64,000 nt of DNA from Streptomyces galbus (GTDB lineage: Bacteria > Actinomycetota > Actinomycetes > Streptomycetales > Streptomycetaceae). The notes beneath the pieces were generated by a model, which searched no databases, was not told the origin of the DNA, and was given only the letters and a program-made list of their open reading frames with translations. Shown here piece by piece: positions 35,652 to 45,157 of the stretch (positions are counted from its first letter, which is position 1; each line of letters begins with the position of its first letter). A program made the position numbers and the translations under genes. The stretch lies in the NCBI RefSeq assembly GCF_005280195.1, contig NZ_SZPR01000018.1, positions 155,524-219,523 on the forward strand. The letters are read 5' to 3'.

Positions 35652-38459
35652 ATGACTCAGGACCTCTCACCGGCCGAGCGGTACGCGGCGGCGCGCAGGC
35701 GCGCTGCCGAGCAGGCCACCGCGCTCGCGTCCTTCCGCGAGATGTACGACTTCGGCCTCGACCCCTTCCAGATCGAGGCCTGCCAGGCGCTCGAGGCGGG
35801 CAAGGGCGTCCTGGTGGCCGCGCCCACCGGCTCGGGCAAGACGATCGTCGGCGAGTTCGCCGTCCACCTCGCCCTCCAGCAGGGCCGCAAGGCCTTCTAC
35901 ACCACGCCCATCAAGGCGCTGTCCAACCAGAAGTACGCCGACCTGTGCCGGCGGTACGGCGCGGAGAAGGTGGGCCTGCTCACCGGCGACAACAGCGTCA
36001 ACTCCGACGCCCCGGTGGTCGTGATGACCACCGAGGTCCTGCGGAACATGCTCTACGCCGGCTCCCAGACCCTCATCGGCCTGGGGTACGTGGTGATGGA
36101 CGAGGTGCACTACCTCTCCGACCGGTTCCGCGGCGCCGTCTGGGAGGAAGTGATCATCCACCTCCCCGAGTCGGTCACGCTCGTGTCCCTCTCGGCGACC
36201 GTGTCCAACGCCGAGGAGTTCGGCGACTGGCTCGACACCGTCCGCGGCGACACCGAGGTCATCGTCTCCGAGCACCGCCCCGTGCCGCTGTTCCAGCACG
36301 TGCTGGCCGGACGCCGGATGTACGACCTGTTCGAGGAGGCCGAGGGCCACAAGAAGGCCGTCAACCCGGACCTGACCCGGCTGGCCCGCATGGAGGCGAG
36401 CCGGCCGTCGTACCAGGACCGGCGCCGGGGCCGCTCGATGCGCGAGGCCGACCGCGAGCGCGAGCGCCGGCAGCGCTCCCGGGTGTGGACCCCCGGCCGC
36501 CCGGAGGTCATCGAGCGCCTGGACGCCGAGGGCCTGCTGCCCGCCATCACCTTCATCTTCAGCCGCGCCGCCTGCGAGGCCGCCGTCCAGCAGTGCCTCT
36601 ACGCCGGGCTGCGGCTCAACGACGACGACGCGCGGGAGCGGGTCCGCGCCCTGGTCGAGGAGCGCACCGCCTCCATCCCGCGCGAGGACCTGCACGTCCT
36701 CGGGTACTACGAGTGGCTGGAGGGCCTGGAGCGCGGTATCGCCGCCCACCACGCGGGGATGCTGCCGACGTTCAAGGAGGTCGTCGAGGAGCTGTTCGTG
36801 CGCGGCCTGGTCAAGGCCGTCTTCGCGACCGAGACCCTCGCCCTGGGGATCAACATGCCGGCCCGCTCGGTGGTGCTGGAGAAGCTCGTCAAGTGGAACG
36901 GCGAGCAGCACGCCGACATCACCCCCGGCGAGTACACCCAGCTCACCGGCCGTGCGGGCCGGCGCGGCATCGATGTCGAGGGCCACGCGGTGGTGCTGTG
37001 GCAGCGCGGCATGAACCCCGACCACCTGGCCGGTCTCGCCGGCACCCGCACCTATCCGCTGCGCTCCAGCTTCAAGCCGTCGTACAACATGGCGGTCAAC
37101 CTGGTCGAGCAGTTCGGCCGGCACCGCTCGCGCGAGCTGCTGGAGACGTCCTTCGCGCAGTTCCAGGCGGACCGCTCGGTCGTCGGGATCTCCCGGCAGG
37201 TGCAGCGCAACGAGGAGGGGCTCGCCGGCTACAAGGAGTCGATGACCTGCCACCTCGGCGACTTCGAGGAGTACGCGCGGCTGCGCCGCGAGCTGAAGGA
37301 CCGCGAGACCGAGCTGGCCCGGCAGGGCGCGTCCCAGCGCCGCGCCGAGGCCACCGTCGCCCTGGAGCGGCTCAAGCCCGGCGACATCATCCACGTGCCC
37401 ACCGGCAAGTACGCCGGCCTGGCCCTGGTGCTGGACCCCGGCCTGTCCGCCGGGCGTGCCGACGGCCACCGCCACGTCGACCACCACGACGGGCCCCGGC
37501 CGCTGGTACTGACCGCGGAACGGCAGGTCAAGCGGCTGGCGTCGATGGACTTCCCGGTGCCCGTGGAGCCGCTGGACCGGATGCGGATCCCCAAGTCGTT
37601 CAACGCGCGCTCCCCGCAGTCGCGCCGGGACCTCGCCTCCGCGCTGCGCACCAAGGCCGGGCACATCGCGCCGGAGCGGCACCGCAAGCAGCGCTCGCAG
37701 GCCGCCGACGACCGCGAGATCGCCCGGCTGCGCACCGCGCTGCGCGCCCACCCGTGCCACGGGTGCAACGACCGCGAGGACCACGCCCGCTGGGCCGAGC
37801 GCTACCACCGGCTGCTGCGCGACACCTCGCAGCTCGAGCGCCGCATCGAGGGCCGCACCAACACCATCGCGCGGACCTTCGACCGGATCGTGGCCCTGCT
37901 GACCGAGCTGGACTACCTGCGCGGCAACGAGGTCACCGAGCACGGCAAGCGGCTCGCCCGGCTGTACGGCGAGCTGGACCTGCTGGCCAGCGAGTGCCTG
38001 CGGGCCGGTGTCTGGGAGGGCCTGAGCCCGGCCGAACTGGCCGCGTGCGTCTCGGCGCTGGTCTACGAGGCCCGGGTCGGCGACGACGCGATGGCGCCGA
38101 AGCTGCCGTCGGGCAAGGCCAAGGCCGCGCTCGGCGAGATGGTGCGGATCTGGGGCCGGCTGGACGCGCTGGAGGAGGAGTTCCGGATCAGCCAGACCGA
38201 GGGCGTGGGCCAGCGCGAGCCCGACCTCGGCTTCGCCTGGGCCGCCTACATGTGGGCGTCCGGCAAGGGCCTGGACGAGGTGCTGCGCGAGGCGGAGATG
38301 CCCGCCGGCGACTTCGTGCGCTGGTGCAAGCAGGTCATCGACGTGCTGGGGCAGATTTCGGCCGCCGCACCCGGCGAGGGCACCACGGTCACCAAGGCCG
38401 CCCGCAAGGCCGTCGACCAGCTCCTGCGGGGCGTCGTCGCCTACTCGTCCGTGGGCTGA
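35652..38459 (+). CDS. helY: HelY-type DEVH-box ATP-dependent helicase
   Basis: 935-residue superfamily 2 helicase related to Ski2/Mtr4. Walker A APTGSGKT (57-64), DEVH box in VVMDEVHYLSDRF, the SAT motif (LSATVSNAEEF), and motif VI QLTGRAGRRGID; a long C-terminal arch and helical bundle follow, with a CHGC cysteine pair near 700. Ski2-like proteins unwind RNA; HelY's substrate is not established. ATG at 35652 is chosen over an upstream ATG at 35607 because the promoter lies between them. tatC-helY order is shared with M. tuberculosis (Rv2093c-Rv2092c). Confidence 0.94.
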   Translation: MTQDLSPAERYAAARRRAAEQATALASFREMYDFGLDPFQIEACQALEAGKGVLVAAPTGSGKTIVGEFAVHLALQQGRKAFYTTPIKALSNQKYADLCRRYGAEKVGLLTGDNSVNSDAPVVVMTTEVLRNMLYAGSQTLIGLGYVVMDEVHYLSDRFRGAVWEEVIIHLPESVTLVSLSATVSNAEEFGDWLDTVRGDTEVIVSEHRPVPLFQHVLAGRRMYDLFEEAEGHKKAVNPDLTRLARMEASRPSYQDRRRGRSMREADRERERRQRSRVWTPGRPEVIERLDAEGLLPAITFIFSRAACEAAVQQCLYAGLRLNDDDARERVRALVEERTASIPREDLHVLGYYEWLEGLERGIAAHHAGMLPTFKEVVEELFVRGLVKAVFATETLALGINMPARSVVLEKLVKWNGEQHADITPGEYTQLTGRAGRRGIDVEGHAVVLWQRGMNPDHLAGLAGTRTYPLRSSFKPSYNMAVNLVEQFGRHRSRELLETSFAQFQADRSVVGISRQVQRNEEGLAGYKESMTCHLGDFEEYARLRRELKDRETELARQGASQRRAEATVALERLKPGDIIHVPTGKYAGLALVLDPGLSAGRADGHRHVDHHDGPRPLVLTAERQVKRLASMDFPVPVEPLDRMRIPKSFNARSPQSRRDLASALRTKAGHIAPERHRKQRSQAADDREIARLRTALRAHPCHGCNDREDHARWAERYHRLLRDTSQLERRIEGRTNTIARTFDRIVALLTELDYLRGNEVTEHGKRLARLYGELDLLASECLRAGVWEGLSPAELAACVSALVYEARVGDDAMAPKLPSGKAKAALGEMVRIWGRLDALEEEFRISQTEGVGQREPDLGFAWAAYMWASGKGLDEVLREAEMPAGDFVRWCKQVIDVLGQISAAAPGEGTTVTKAARKAVDQLLRGVVAYSSVG

Positions 38460-38475
38460 GCCCCGGTCGCTCCGC

Positions 38476-38504
38476 ACGCCCCCGTCTCCGCGAGGCGGGG
38501 GCGT
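38476..38504 (+). terminator. Helicase terminator
   Basis: 9-bp arms (38476-38484, 38496-38504) with a nested CTC/GAG pair, 16 bp after the stop. Confidence 0.75.
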
Positions 38505-38650
38505 TCGTATGCCTGTACTCCGTCACCGTGGGTGTGCGAGCGGGGGCCCAGCGTGCAAATGGGGAAGAGGTTACTCCTGCCGCGGTGCCCGTTTCAGGGG
38601 GTTGCCGAACATGACACAGCGATGATCCGGTCGGACTAAGCTCGCCCCAC

Positions 38651-38680
38651 AGCGCACGAGTTGATGGGTATTCGTGCGCT
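38651..38680. promoter_or_regulatory. Inverted repeat upstream of the conservon
   Basis: AGCGCACGA (38651-38659) and its perfect complement (38672-38680), 12 bp apart, about 50 bp before the first conservon start and just downstream of TAAGCT (38637-38642), a possible -10. Could be an operator or a leader hairpin. Confidence 0.5.
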
Positions 38681-38731
38681 TGTTCCCAATGATCCCGAAG
38701 ATGCGGACAATTCCCCCTACAGAGGGTCCAC

Positions 38732-40363
38732 ATGGTGCGTGTTCAGTCCCCACCCGGTCGCCGTGAACTTCCCTACGCCCGCGTGCTGTTGCCCCCCGCG
38801 ATACTGATGGCCGCGGCGAGCGCCGCCGCCGTCGCCGCGGTGCCGGAGGCGGCCCGGCTCGCCGTCGCCGTGTGCGGGGCCGTCGCCACCGTCCTGGTGG
38901 TCGCGACGGCGGCCGAGGCGGTGCGCCGCGGCCGTGAGCTGAGCGACCTGCGCGCTGAGCGCAGCCGGCACCTGACCCGCCTCGAACAGCGCGTCGCCGG
39001 GTACGCGGAGCAGAACCTGCGGCTCGCCGAGGACTACATCCCCGCATCGGTGCTGCACCTGCGCAAGGGAAGTACACCCTCGGAGGTGAAGGCCCACTAC
39101 GAGCGGACGGACCCCTGCTTCCGCGGGCTCGACGAGTCCCAGAAGGCCGTGTTCGACCGGATCCTGGAGATCGTCGACCACGAGCAGGACCTGCGCGACT
39201 CCTCCCAGCGCTCCTTCGTCAGCGTCGCCCGCCGCATCCAGGCCATCGTCCACCAGCAGAACAAGGAACTGCGGGAGATGGAGGAGGACCACGGCCGCAA
39301 CCCCGAGGTCTTCGACGACCTCCTGCGCATCGACCACGGCACCGCCCTGATCGGCCGCCTGGCCGACTCCATCGGTGTCCTCGGCGGCGGCCGGCCCAGC
39401 CGCCAGTGGCCCCAGCCCGTCCCGCTGTACAGCGTGCTGCGCGGCGCCATGAGCCGCATCCTCGACTACCGCCGCGTCCAGCTCGACTCGATCGCCAAGG
39501 TCAACATCCGCGGCATCTCCGTCGAGCCGGTCATCCACGCCTGCGCCGAGCTCATGGACAACGCCACCCGCTACTCGCCGCCGACCAGCAAGGTCCACAT
39601 CAACGCCGTCGAGGTGCAGACCGGCGTCGCCATCGAGATCGAGGACGCCGGCGTCAGTCTCAGCGAGGAGACCCGCACCAAGGCCGAGGGCATGCTCGAG
39701 GCCGCCATGGCCGGTGTCGACCTGCAGGACATCAACGACACCCCGCGGCTCGGCCTCGCCGTCGTGGGCCGCCTGTGCACCGCGTTCAACATGCAGGTCG
39801 CGCTGCGCGCCTCCGCGTACGGCGGGGTCCGCGCGGTGCTGATCGTCCCCAGCGAGATGCTCACCGGCGGCCCCACCAGCCTCTACGCCCACGGCATCGG
39901 CGCCGCCGCCCTGCCCACGCAACACCTCGGCGACGTGGAGGCCCCCCGGCGCAAGCCGAAGAAGCGCCGGCCCACCAACCCGGTGGTCCCGGCCGACGTG
40001 TCCCTGGAGGACGACGTCCCGGTGGTCACCGAGTGGACCCCGCAGGGCCTGCCCCAGCGCCGCAGCAAGGCCACCGTCCCCCTCGTCCAGCGCATCACCG
40101 AGGCCTACGCCGCACAGGCCGCCGCCGAGCGCGGCGAGGAGGACATCTGGGCCCGAGCAGAGGAACGGCAGTCGCCGAAGGAGCAGCAGTCCGAGGAGGA
40201 GCGGCCCGCGCCCGGCCTGTGGGTCGAGGCGTTCTGGGAGGGGCTGAAGAAGGACAACCCGGGTGTGCACCCGACCGACTTCACCCGCAACCCCACCAAG
40301 TACCTGCACCTGATCGACGAGCAGGCCCGACCCGAGGCCGACGACGAGGGGGACCTCACGTGA
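38732..40363 (+). CDS. rarA: Conservon CvnA: sensor-kinase-like ATPase
   Basis: 543-residue first component of a conservon. Two N-terminal membrane segments (about 16-70), coiled-coil, then a GHKL-type ATPase fold with N box ELMDNATRYSPP, a G1 box altered to IEDAGVS and RLGLAVVGRL; no canonical phospho-accepting H box is obvious. In S. coelicolor rarA (cvn9) the product acts with RarB-D in a membrane GTPase-linked complex that represses aerial growth and antibiotic production. The position right after the helicase is that of rarABCDE. ATG at 38732; stop overlaps the next gene by 4 bp. Confidence 0.9.
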   Translation: MVRVQSPPGRRELPYARVLLPPAILMAAASAAAVAAVPEAARLAVAVCGAVATVLVVATAAEAVRRGRELSDLRAERSRHLTRLEQRVAGYAEQNLRLAEDYIPASVLHLRKGSTPSEVKAHYERTDPCFRGLDESQKAVFDRILEIVDHEQDLRDSSQRSFVSVARRIQAIVHQQNKELREMEEDHGRNPEVFDDLLRIDHGTALIGRLADSIGVLGGGRPSRQWPQPVPLYSVLRGAMSRILDYRRVQLDSIAKVNIRGISVEPVIHACAELMDNATRYSPPTSKVHINAVEVQTGVAIEIEDAGVSLSEETRTKAEGMLEAAMAGVDLQDINDTPRLGLAVVGRLCTAFNMQVALRASAYGGVRAVLIVPSEMLTGGPTSLYAHGIGAAALPTQHLGDVEAPRRKPKKRRPTNPVVPADVSLEDDVPVVTEWTPQGLPQRRSKATVPLVQRITEAYAAQAAAERGEEDIWARAEERQSPKEQQSEEERPAPGLWVEAFWEGLKKDNPGVHPTDFTRNPTKYLHLIDEQARPEADDEGDLT

Positions 40364-40767
40364 TCCAGCAGCGCGCCAACTTCGACTGGATGCTCAAGGA
40401 GCTGTACGACGGCGTCCCGGGCATCGAGATGATCGTGGTGCTCTCGGCGGACGGCCTGCGCATCGCCCGCTACGCCGGCGACCCCGACGCCGCCGACCGC
40501 GTGGCCGCCGCCTGCGCCGGACTGCAGAGCCTCGCGAGCGCCGTCGCCCAGGAGATCCCCACCAGCGACGGCGGGATGAATCTGGTGGTGATCGAGATGA
40601 ACGGCGGCTACTTCTACCTCATGGCGGCCGGCGCCAACGCCTACCTCGCCGTCCTCGCCGACGTGCGCTGCGAACCCGGTCACATGAGCGCGAACATGCG
40701 CGACCTCGTCGTGCGGATCGGCTCGCACCTGACCAGCCCGCCCCGGCACACCGGGCAGACCGTATGA
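40360..40767 (+). CDS. rarB: Conservon CvnB: roadblock/LC7 protein
   Basis: 135-residue roadblock/longin fold protein. Begins VIQQRANFDWMLKELYDGVPG, a nearly invariant conservon-B start. Such proteins bind small GTPases and sit in the signalling complex with the GTPase CvnD. GTG overlaps the rarA stop (GTGA) and its own end overlaps rarC (ATGA). Confidence 0.92.
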   Translation: MIQQRANFDWMLKELYDGVPGIEMIVVLSADGLRIARYAGDPDAADRVAAACAGLQSLASAVAQEIPTSDGGMNLVVIEMNGGYFYLMAAGANAYLAVLADVRCEPGHMSANMRDLVVRIGSHLTSPPRHTGQTV

Positions 40768-41201
40768 CCGCTCCGAAACGCCGACGGCGCTACCCCGCAC
40801 CCCAGCCACCGGTCCCGCCGCCCCCGCCCGGCGCAGCAGCCGACGACGAACCGGCCGGCGAGGCGGAGCGGGAGGGCGAGGGCAAGCAGCCAGAGCGGCT
40901 GTTCGTCATCTCCGGCGACGGTGAGCGCGTGCCGCTCGACCTGGTCACCCTGATCGTGGCGCGCGCCGAAGCCCCCTCCCGCGCCACCCCGGAGCAGACC
41001 GCGGTGCTGCGGATGTGCGCCGCCCCGCTGTCCGTGGCCGAGATCTCCGCGTACCTGCGGCTGCCGTTCAGCGTGGTGACGGTGCTGATCACCGACCTGC
41101 TGACCGCGCGGCTGGTCCAGGCGCGCGCCCCGATCGTCCGGCAGCAGATCCCCGACCGTTCCCTCCTCGAAGCGGTGATGCATGGACTCCAACGCCTCTG
41201 A
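40764..41201 (+). CDS. rarC: Conservon CvnC: DUF742 protein
   Basis: 145-residue protein: Pro-rich N-terminal 40 residues, then a winged-helix DUF742 domain (ERLFVISGDG, LSVAEISAYLRLPFSVVTVLI). It is part of the conservon complex, with no known catalytic activity. ATG overlaps rarB stop by 4 bp and the next gene starts 20 bp before its end. Confidence 0.9.
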   Translation: MTAPKRRRRYPAPQPPVPPPPPGAAADDEPAGEAEREGEGKQPERLFVISGDGERVPLDLVTLIVARAEAPSRATPEQTAVLRMCAAPLSVAEISAYLRLPFSVVTVLITDLLTARLVQARAPIVRQQIPDRSLLEAVMHGLQRL

Positions 41202-41802
41202 CACGATCCCCGGCCCACGGGCCGAGGACCGGCTGCCGCCCACCACCGAGGCCGCGGCGAAGATCGTCATCGTGGGCGGGTTCGGCGTCGGCAAGACCAC
41301 CATGGTGGGCTCGGTGAGCGAGATCCGGCCGCTCACGACCGAGGAGACCATGACGCAGGCCGGCGTCGGGGTCGACGACGACTTCGGCTCCGCGTCCAAG
41401 ACCGCCACCACCGTGGCCATGGACTTCGGCCGCATCCGCATCACGGACCAGGTCGTGCTGTACCTGTTCGGCACCCCCGGCCAGGAGCGCTTCTGGTTCC
41501 TGTGGAACGGCCTGTTCGAGGGTGCCCTCGGCGCGGTCGTCCTGGTCGACACCCGCCGCCTCGAGGTCAGCTTCGAGGTGATGGGCCGGCTGGAGGAGCG
41601 CGGGGTGCCGTTCGTGGTCGGCGTCAACACCTTCCCCGACGGCCCGCGGTACCCGCTGGAGGACCTGCGCGCGGCCCTCGACCTGCCCCCCGAGATCCCG
41701 ATCGTGGAGTGCGACGTGCGCCGCCGCGCCTCCAGCCGGGACGTGCTGATGACGCTGATGCGGTTCCTGCACTCCCTGACGCTCACCGGCAGCCTCACCT
41801 GA
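41182..41802 (+). CDS. rarD: Conservon CvnD: Ras-like GTPase
   Basis: 206-residue GTP-binding protein. P-loop GGFGVGKT (32-39), switch region TTEETM, G3-type FGTPGQERF replacing DxxG; the NKxD motif is degenerate (GVNTFP). Acts with CvnA-C as a G-protein-like switch at the membrane. Starts inside the end of rarC. Confidence 0.93.
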   Translation: MDSNASDTIPGPRAEDRLPPTTEAAAKIVIVGGFGVGKTTMVGSVSEIRPLTTEETMTQAGVGVDDDFGSASKTATTVAMDFGRIRITDQVVLYLFGTPGQERFWFLWNGLFEGALGAVVLVDTRRLEVSFEVMGRLEERGVPFVVGVNTFPDGPRYPLEDLRAALDLPPEIPIVECDVRRRASSRDVLMTLMRFLHSLTLTGSLT

Positions 41803-41892
41803 CACCCCGCACCCGCCGTACGGCCGCCCCGCACGCGCCGCCGTACGACCCCGTCCCGGACCCCGGTCCACCCCGTTCGAAAGCGACCCCCC

Positions 41893-43413
41893 GTGACGCC
41901 TGAACCCCAGTCGACGACAGGTACGCACGCCCCCACCCCCGGCCCGCCGCCCGGCTGCCCCGCCCACGGCCGCGGCCCCGGCGGGCTCCAGCGGCTCTAC
42001 GGCCCCGGCGCCGAGGACCTCGACCAGCTCTACGAGCGCCTGCGCGAGGAACACGGCCCCGTCGCGCCCGTCCTGCTCCACGACGACGTCCCCATGTGGG
42101 TGGTCCTCGGCCACGCCGAGAACCTGCACATGGTGCGCACCCCCTCGCAGTTCACCCGGGACAGCCGCGTCTGGACCCCGCTCGCCGAGGGCATGGTCAG
42201 GCCCGACCACCCCCTCATGCCGCACATCGCCTGGCAGCCCATCTGCTCCCACGCCGAGGGCGAGGAGCACAAGCGGCTGCGCGGCGCCGTGAAGGCGGCC
42301 CTGGCGACGATCGACCACCGCAGCCTGCGCCGGCACATCTACCGGGCCACGCAGCGCCTGGTGAACGACTTCTGCGAGGACGGACACGCCGACCTGGTCG
42401 GCCAGTTCTCCGAGCACCTGCCCATGGCCGTGATCTGCCAGGTCCTCGGCATGCCCGAGGAGTACGACGACCGCATGGTGCACGCCGCCCGCGACGCGCT
42501 CAAGGGCACCGAGACCGCCCTCGCCAGCCACGCCTACGTCATGGACGCGCTCAGCCGGCTCACCGCCCGCCGACGTGCCCGGCCCGCCGACGACTTCACC
42601 AGCCACCTCGTCACCGACCCCGCCGGGCTGAGCGACGACGAGGTCCGCGAACACCTGCGGCTGGTGCTGTTCGCCGCCTACGAGGCCACCGTCAACCTGC
42701 TCTCCAACGTGCTGCGCCGGGTCATCGTCGACCCCCGCTTCTACGCGCGGCTCAACGGCGGCCAGATGACCGTGCCCGAAGCGGTGGAGCAGTCCCTGTG
42801 GGACGAGCCGCCGTTCAGCACGATCCTCGGCTACTTCGCCAAGCAGGACACCGAGTTGGGCGGCCAGCGCATCCGCAGGGGCGACGGCCTGCTGTTCGCG
42901 CCCGCGCCGGGCAACGTCGACCCGCGCATCCGGCCCGACCGGTCCGCGAGCATGCGGGGCAACCGCTCCCACCTCGCCTTCGGCGGCGGACCGCACGAAT
43001 GCCCCGGCCAGGACATCGGCCGGGCCATCGCCGACGTCGGCGTCGACGCGCTGCTGACCCGGCTCCCCGACGTGCAACTCGCCGTGGAGGAGAGCGAGCT
43101 GCGCTGGACGACCTCCATCGCCTCGCGGCACCTGGTGGCGCTGCCGGTGCGCTTCGCGCCCGCGCCGCAGCAGGAGGTCGTGCTCGGCCCGAGCCTCGGG
43201 GTGCTGCCCGAGCAGCGTTCCTCGGGGGCCACCGGGACCCCGCCGCCGGCCGGCCCGCTGCTCGCCGAGCCGGTGGCCGGTCCGGCGGGCGCCGGGTCGC
43301 ACCAGGAGGCGGCATCCGCCCCTTCGACGGCGCAGACGGCGCAGACGGCACCGGAACCGGAGCCGCGCCCCAACGCCTGGCAGCGGTTCCTGAGCTGGTG
43401 GCGCGGCCACTGA
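41893..43413 (+). CDS. rarE: Conservon CvnE: P450 lacking the ExxR motif (CYP157-like)
   Basis: 506-residue cytochrome P450. The heme loop FGGGPHECPGQ gives the thiolate ligand Cys370. The otherwise invariant K-helix ExxR is replaced by EQSLW at 299-303, the signature reported for the CYP157 family; the I-helix carries AAYEAT (261-266) instead of the AGxxT oxygen-binding motif. The C-terminal 90 residues are Ala/Pro-rich and probably disordered. GTG start 91 bp after the GTPase gene. Reductase partner not encoded here; the ferredoxin at 19.0 kb is a possible donor. Substrate unknown. Confidence 0.93.
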   Translation: MTPEPQSTTGTHAPTPGPPPGCPAHGRGPGGLQRLYGPGAEDLDQLYERLREEHGPVAPVLLHDDVPMWVVLGHAENLHMVRTPSQFTRDSRVWTPLAEGMVRPDHPLMPHIAWQPICSHAEGEEHKRLRGAVKAALATIDHRSLRRHIYRATQRLVNDFCEDGHADLVGQFSEHLPMAVICQVLGMPEEYDDRMVHAARDALKGTETALASHAYVMDALSRLTARRRARPADDFTSHLVTDPAGLSDDEVREHLRLVLFAAYEATVNLLSNVLRRVIVDPRFYARLNGGQMTVPEAVEQSLWDEPPFSTILGYFAKQDTELGGQRIRRGDGLLFAPAPGNVDPRIRPDRSASMRGNRSHLAFGGGPHECPGQDIGRAIADVGVDALLTRLPDVQLAVEESELRWTTSIASRHLVALPVRFAPAPQQEVVLGPSLGVLPEQRSSGATGTPPPAGPLLAEPVAGPAGAGSHQEAASAPSTAQTAQTAPEPEPRPNAWQRFLSWWRGH

Positions 43414-43449
43414 GCCGGCGCCCCCTCGGACGTGAGGAGCGGGCCGGGA

Positions 43450-44424
43450 TCAGGCGGGCCCGGCCGGCCCGGTCCCGTCGCCGGCCCACCGCGCGTACGC
43501 CGTCCAGGCACCGGGCGTCCGCGCACTGCGCAGCCGGTGGGCGACCCCGGTGACGGGGTCGGTGAACTCCAGCTCGCGGGCGACGAGTTGCAGCGGGCGC
43601 CGGAAGTCGCCGGGCGGCACCGGGTCGGCCACCACCGGGTACAGCGGATCGCCGAGCAGTGGCACGCCCAACGCGTTCATGTGGACGCGGAGTTGGTGGG
43701 TCTGCCCGGTCTCGGGGGTCAGCCGGTAGCGGGCGAGCCCGTCCGCGCGGTGCTCGACCAGCTCGACACGGGTCACCGCGTTCGGCTCGCCGGGGACCTC
43801 CCGGGCGGCCAGCGAGCCGCGCTCCTTGACGATCCGGCTGCGCACGGTGACCGGCAGGGCGAGCGCGGGGTCGTACGGCGCGACCGCCTCGTACACCTTC
43901 CGCACCCGGCGGTCGCGGAACAGCGTCTGGTACGCGCCGCGCTCCTCGGGCCGCACCGTGAACAGCACCAGCCCGGCGGTGAGCCGGTCCAGCCGGTGGG
44001 CCGCCGTCAGCGTGGGGACGCCCAGCTCGCGGCGCAGCCGGGCCAGCGCGGTCTCGGCCACGTGGCTGCCGCGCGGGGTGGTGGCCAGGAAGTGCGGCTT
44101 GTCCGCGACCACGATGTGCTCGTCCCGGTACACCACGGGCACCGGGAACGGCACCGGCACCTCGGCGGGCAGCTCCCGGTGGAACCACACGTACGCCCCC
44201 GGCCGGTACGGGGCGTCCGGCGCCACCGGCGTCCCGTCGGCCCCGACGACCAGCCCGGCGTCCAGCAGCGCCTCCACCACGCCGACGCCGGCCCCGCTCA
44301 GCCGCTGCACCAGGTGGTCCCGCACGGTCGCCCAGTCCCCGGTGCCGGGCAGCCGCACCCGCACCGGGTCGACCCCGTCGCGCTGCGGCAGCGGGGAGGG
44401 CGGGGGAGGGGTACGGCGTCGCAC
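43450..44424 (-). CDS. RluA-family pseudouridine synthase
   Basis: 324-residue RNA pseudouridine synthase. Motif HRLDRLTAG carries the catalytic Asp near residue 145; the RKVYEA and TGQTHQLRVHMNALG motifs (II and III) follow. An S4-like N-terminal region is weak. GTG at 44424. Convergent with the conservon P450, 36 bp apart. RNA target unknown (23S rRNA or tRNA). Confidence 0.93.
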   Translation of the reverse strand: MRRRTPPPPSPLPQRDGVDPVRVRLPGTGDWATVRDHLVQRLSGAGVGVVEALLDAGLVVGADGTPVAPDAPYRPGAYVWFHRELPAEVPVPFPVPVVYRDEHIVVADKPHFLATTPRGSHVAETALARLRRELGVPTLTAAHRLDRLTAGLVLFTVRPEERGAYQTLFRDRRVRKVYEAVAPYDPALALPVTVRSRIVKERGSLAAREVPGEPNAVTRVELVEHRADGLARYRLTPETGQTHQLRVHMNALGVPLLGDPLYPVVADPVPPGDFRRPLQLVARELEFTDPVTGVAHRLRSARTPGAWTAYARWAGDGTGPAGPA

Positions 44425-44521
44425 CGTCCCAGCCTACGGGGGTGGCGGGAACCGGCCGGGTCCCGCCGGGGCGGCCGAAAACCACTTGGGCGCCCCGGAC
44501 GGCGTGGGCAGGATACGGATC

Positions 44522-45112
44522 ATGCCCTTCACCACCGCTCCCGTCCTGCCCGCGGGCACCCTCTCCCGCTCCGCGCAGCCCGTCCTCGCCACCGGCGACG
44601 GGCTCCTGCTGCGCCCCTGGCGGGCGGACGACGCCCCCGCCGTCCACGCGGTCTTCCAGGACCCGCTGATGCACCAGTGGCACATCCGGTCGTCCGACTC
44701 GGTGGAGGAGGTCGCCGGCTGGATCGAGCAGTGGCGGGAGAGCTGGGCCGCCGAGCGCACCGCCCAGTGGGCCGTCGCCGACGAGGACACCGACCGGGTG
44801 CTGGGCCGGGTGGCCCTGCGCACGATCGAGCTGGGGGAGGGGTCGGCCGAGGTGGCGTACTGGACCGCGCCGGACGCGCGCGGCCGGGGTGTCGCGGTGC
44901 GTGCCACGGCCGCGCTCACCCGCTGGACCTTCGACGAGATCGGCTTCCACCGGCTGGAGCTGATGCACGCCACCGCCAACGAGTCCTCCTGCCGCGTCGC
45001 CACGAAGGCCGGGTTCGCCCTGGAGGGCACCAAGCGCAGCGCCGTCCTGCACCCGGACGGCTGGCACGACATGCACCTGCACGCACGCGTGCGTGAGGAC
45101 GCGGCGGACTGA
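44522..45112 (+). CDS. GNAT-family N-acetyltransferase (RimJ/RimL type)
   Basis: 196-residue acetyl-CoA-dependent transferase. LLLRPWRADDAPAVHAVF, the acetyl-CoA loop WTAPDARGRGVAVRATAALT and the C-terminal ANESSCRVATKAGFALEG are the RimJ/RimL-type pattern that acetylates ribosomal-protein or other amines. ATG at 44522 with AGGAT upstream. Substrate unknown. Confidence 0.9.
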   Translation: MPFTTAPVLPAGTLSRSAQPVLATGDGLLLRPWRADDAPAVHAVFQDPLMHQWHIRSSDSVEEVAGWIEQWRESWAAERTAQWAVADEDTDRVLGRVALRTIELGEGSAEVAYWTAPDARGRGVAVRATAALTRWTFDEIGFHRLELMHATANESSCRVATKAGFALEGTKRSAVLHPDGWHDMHLHARVREDAAD

Positions 45113-45157
45113 GGGTCCAGGGCGCGCGGGGCGGGCCTGCGGCCCTGCGCGGCCCGG

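Noticed and set aside
35667-38477. 936-codon minus-strand frame
   Set aside because: Antisense to the helicase gene; composition and lack of domains mark it a shadow.
34799-38614. 1271-codon plus-strand frame
   Set aside because: Out-of-frame shadow of tatC and the helicase.
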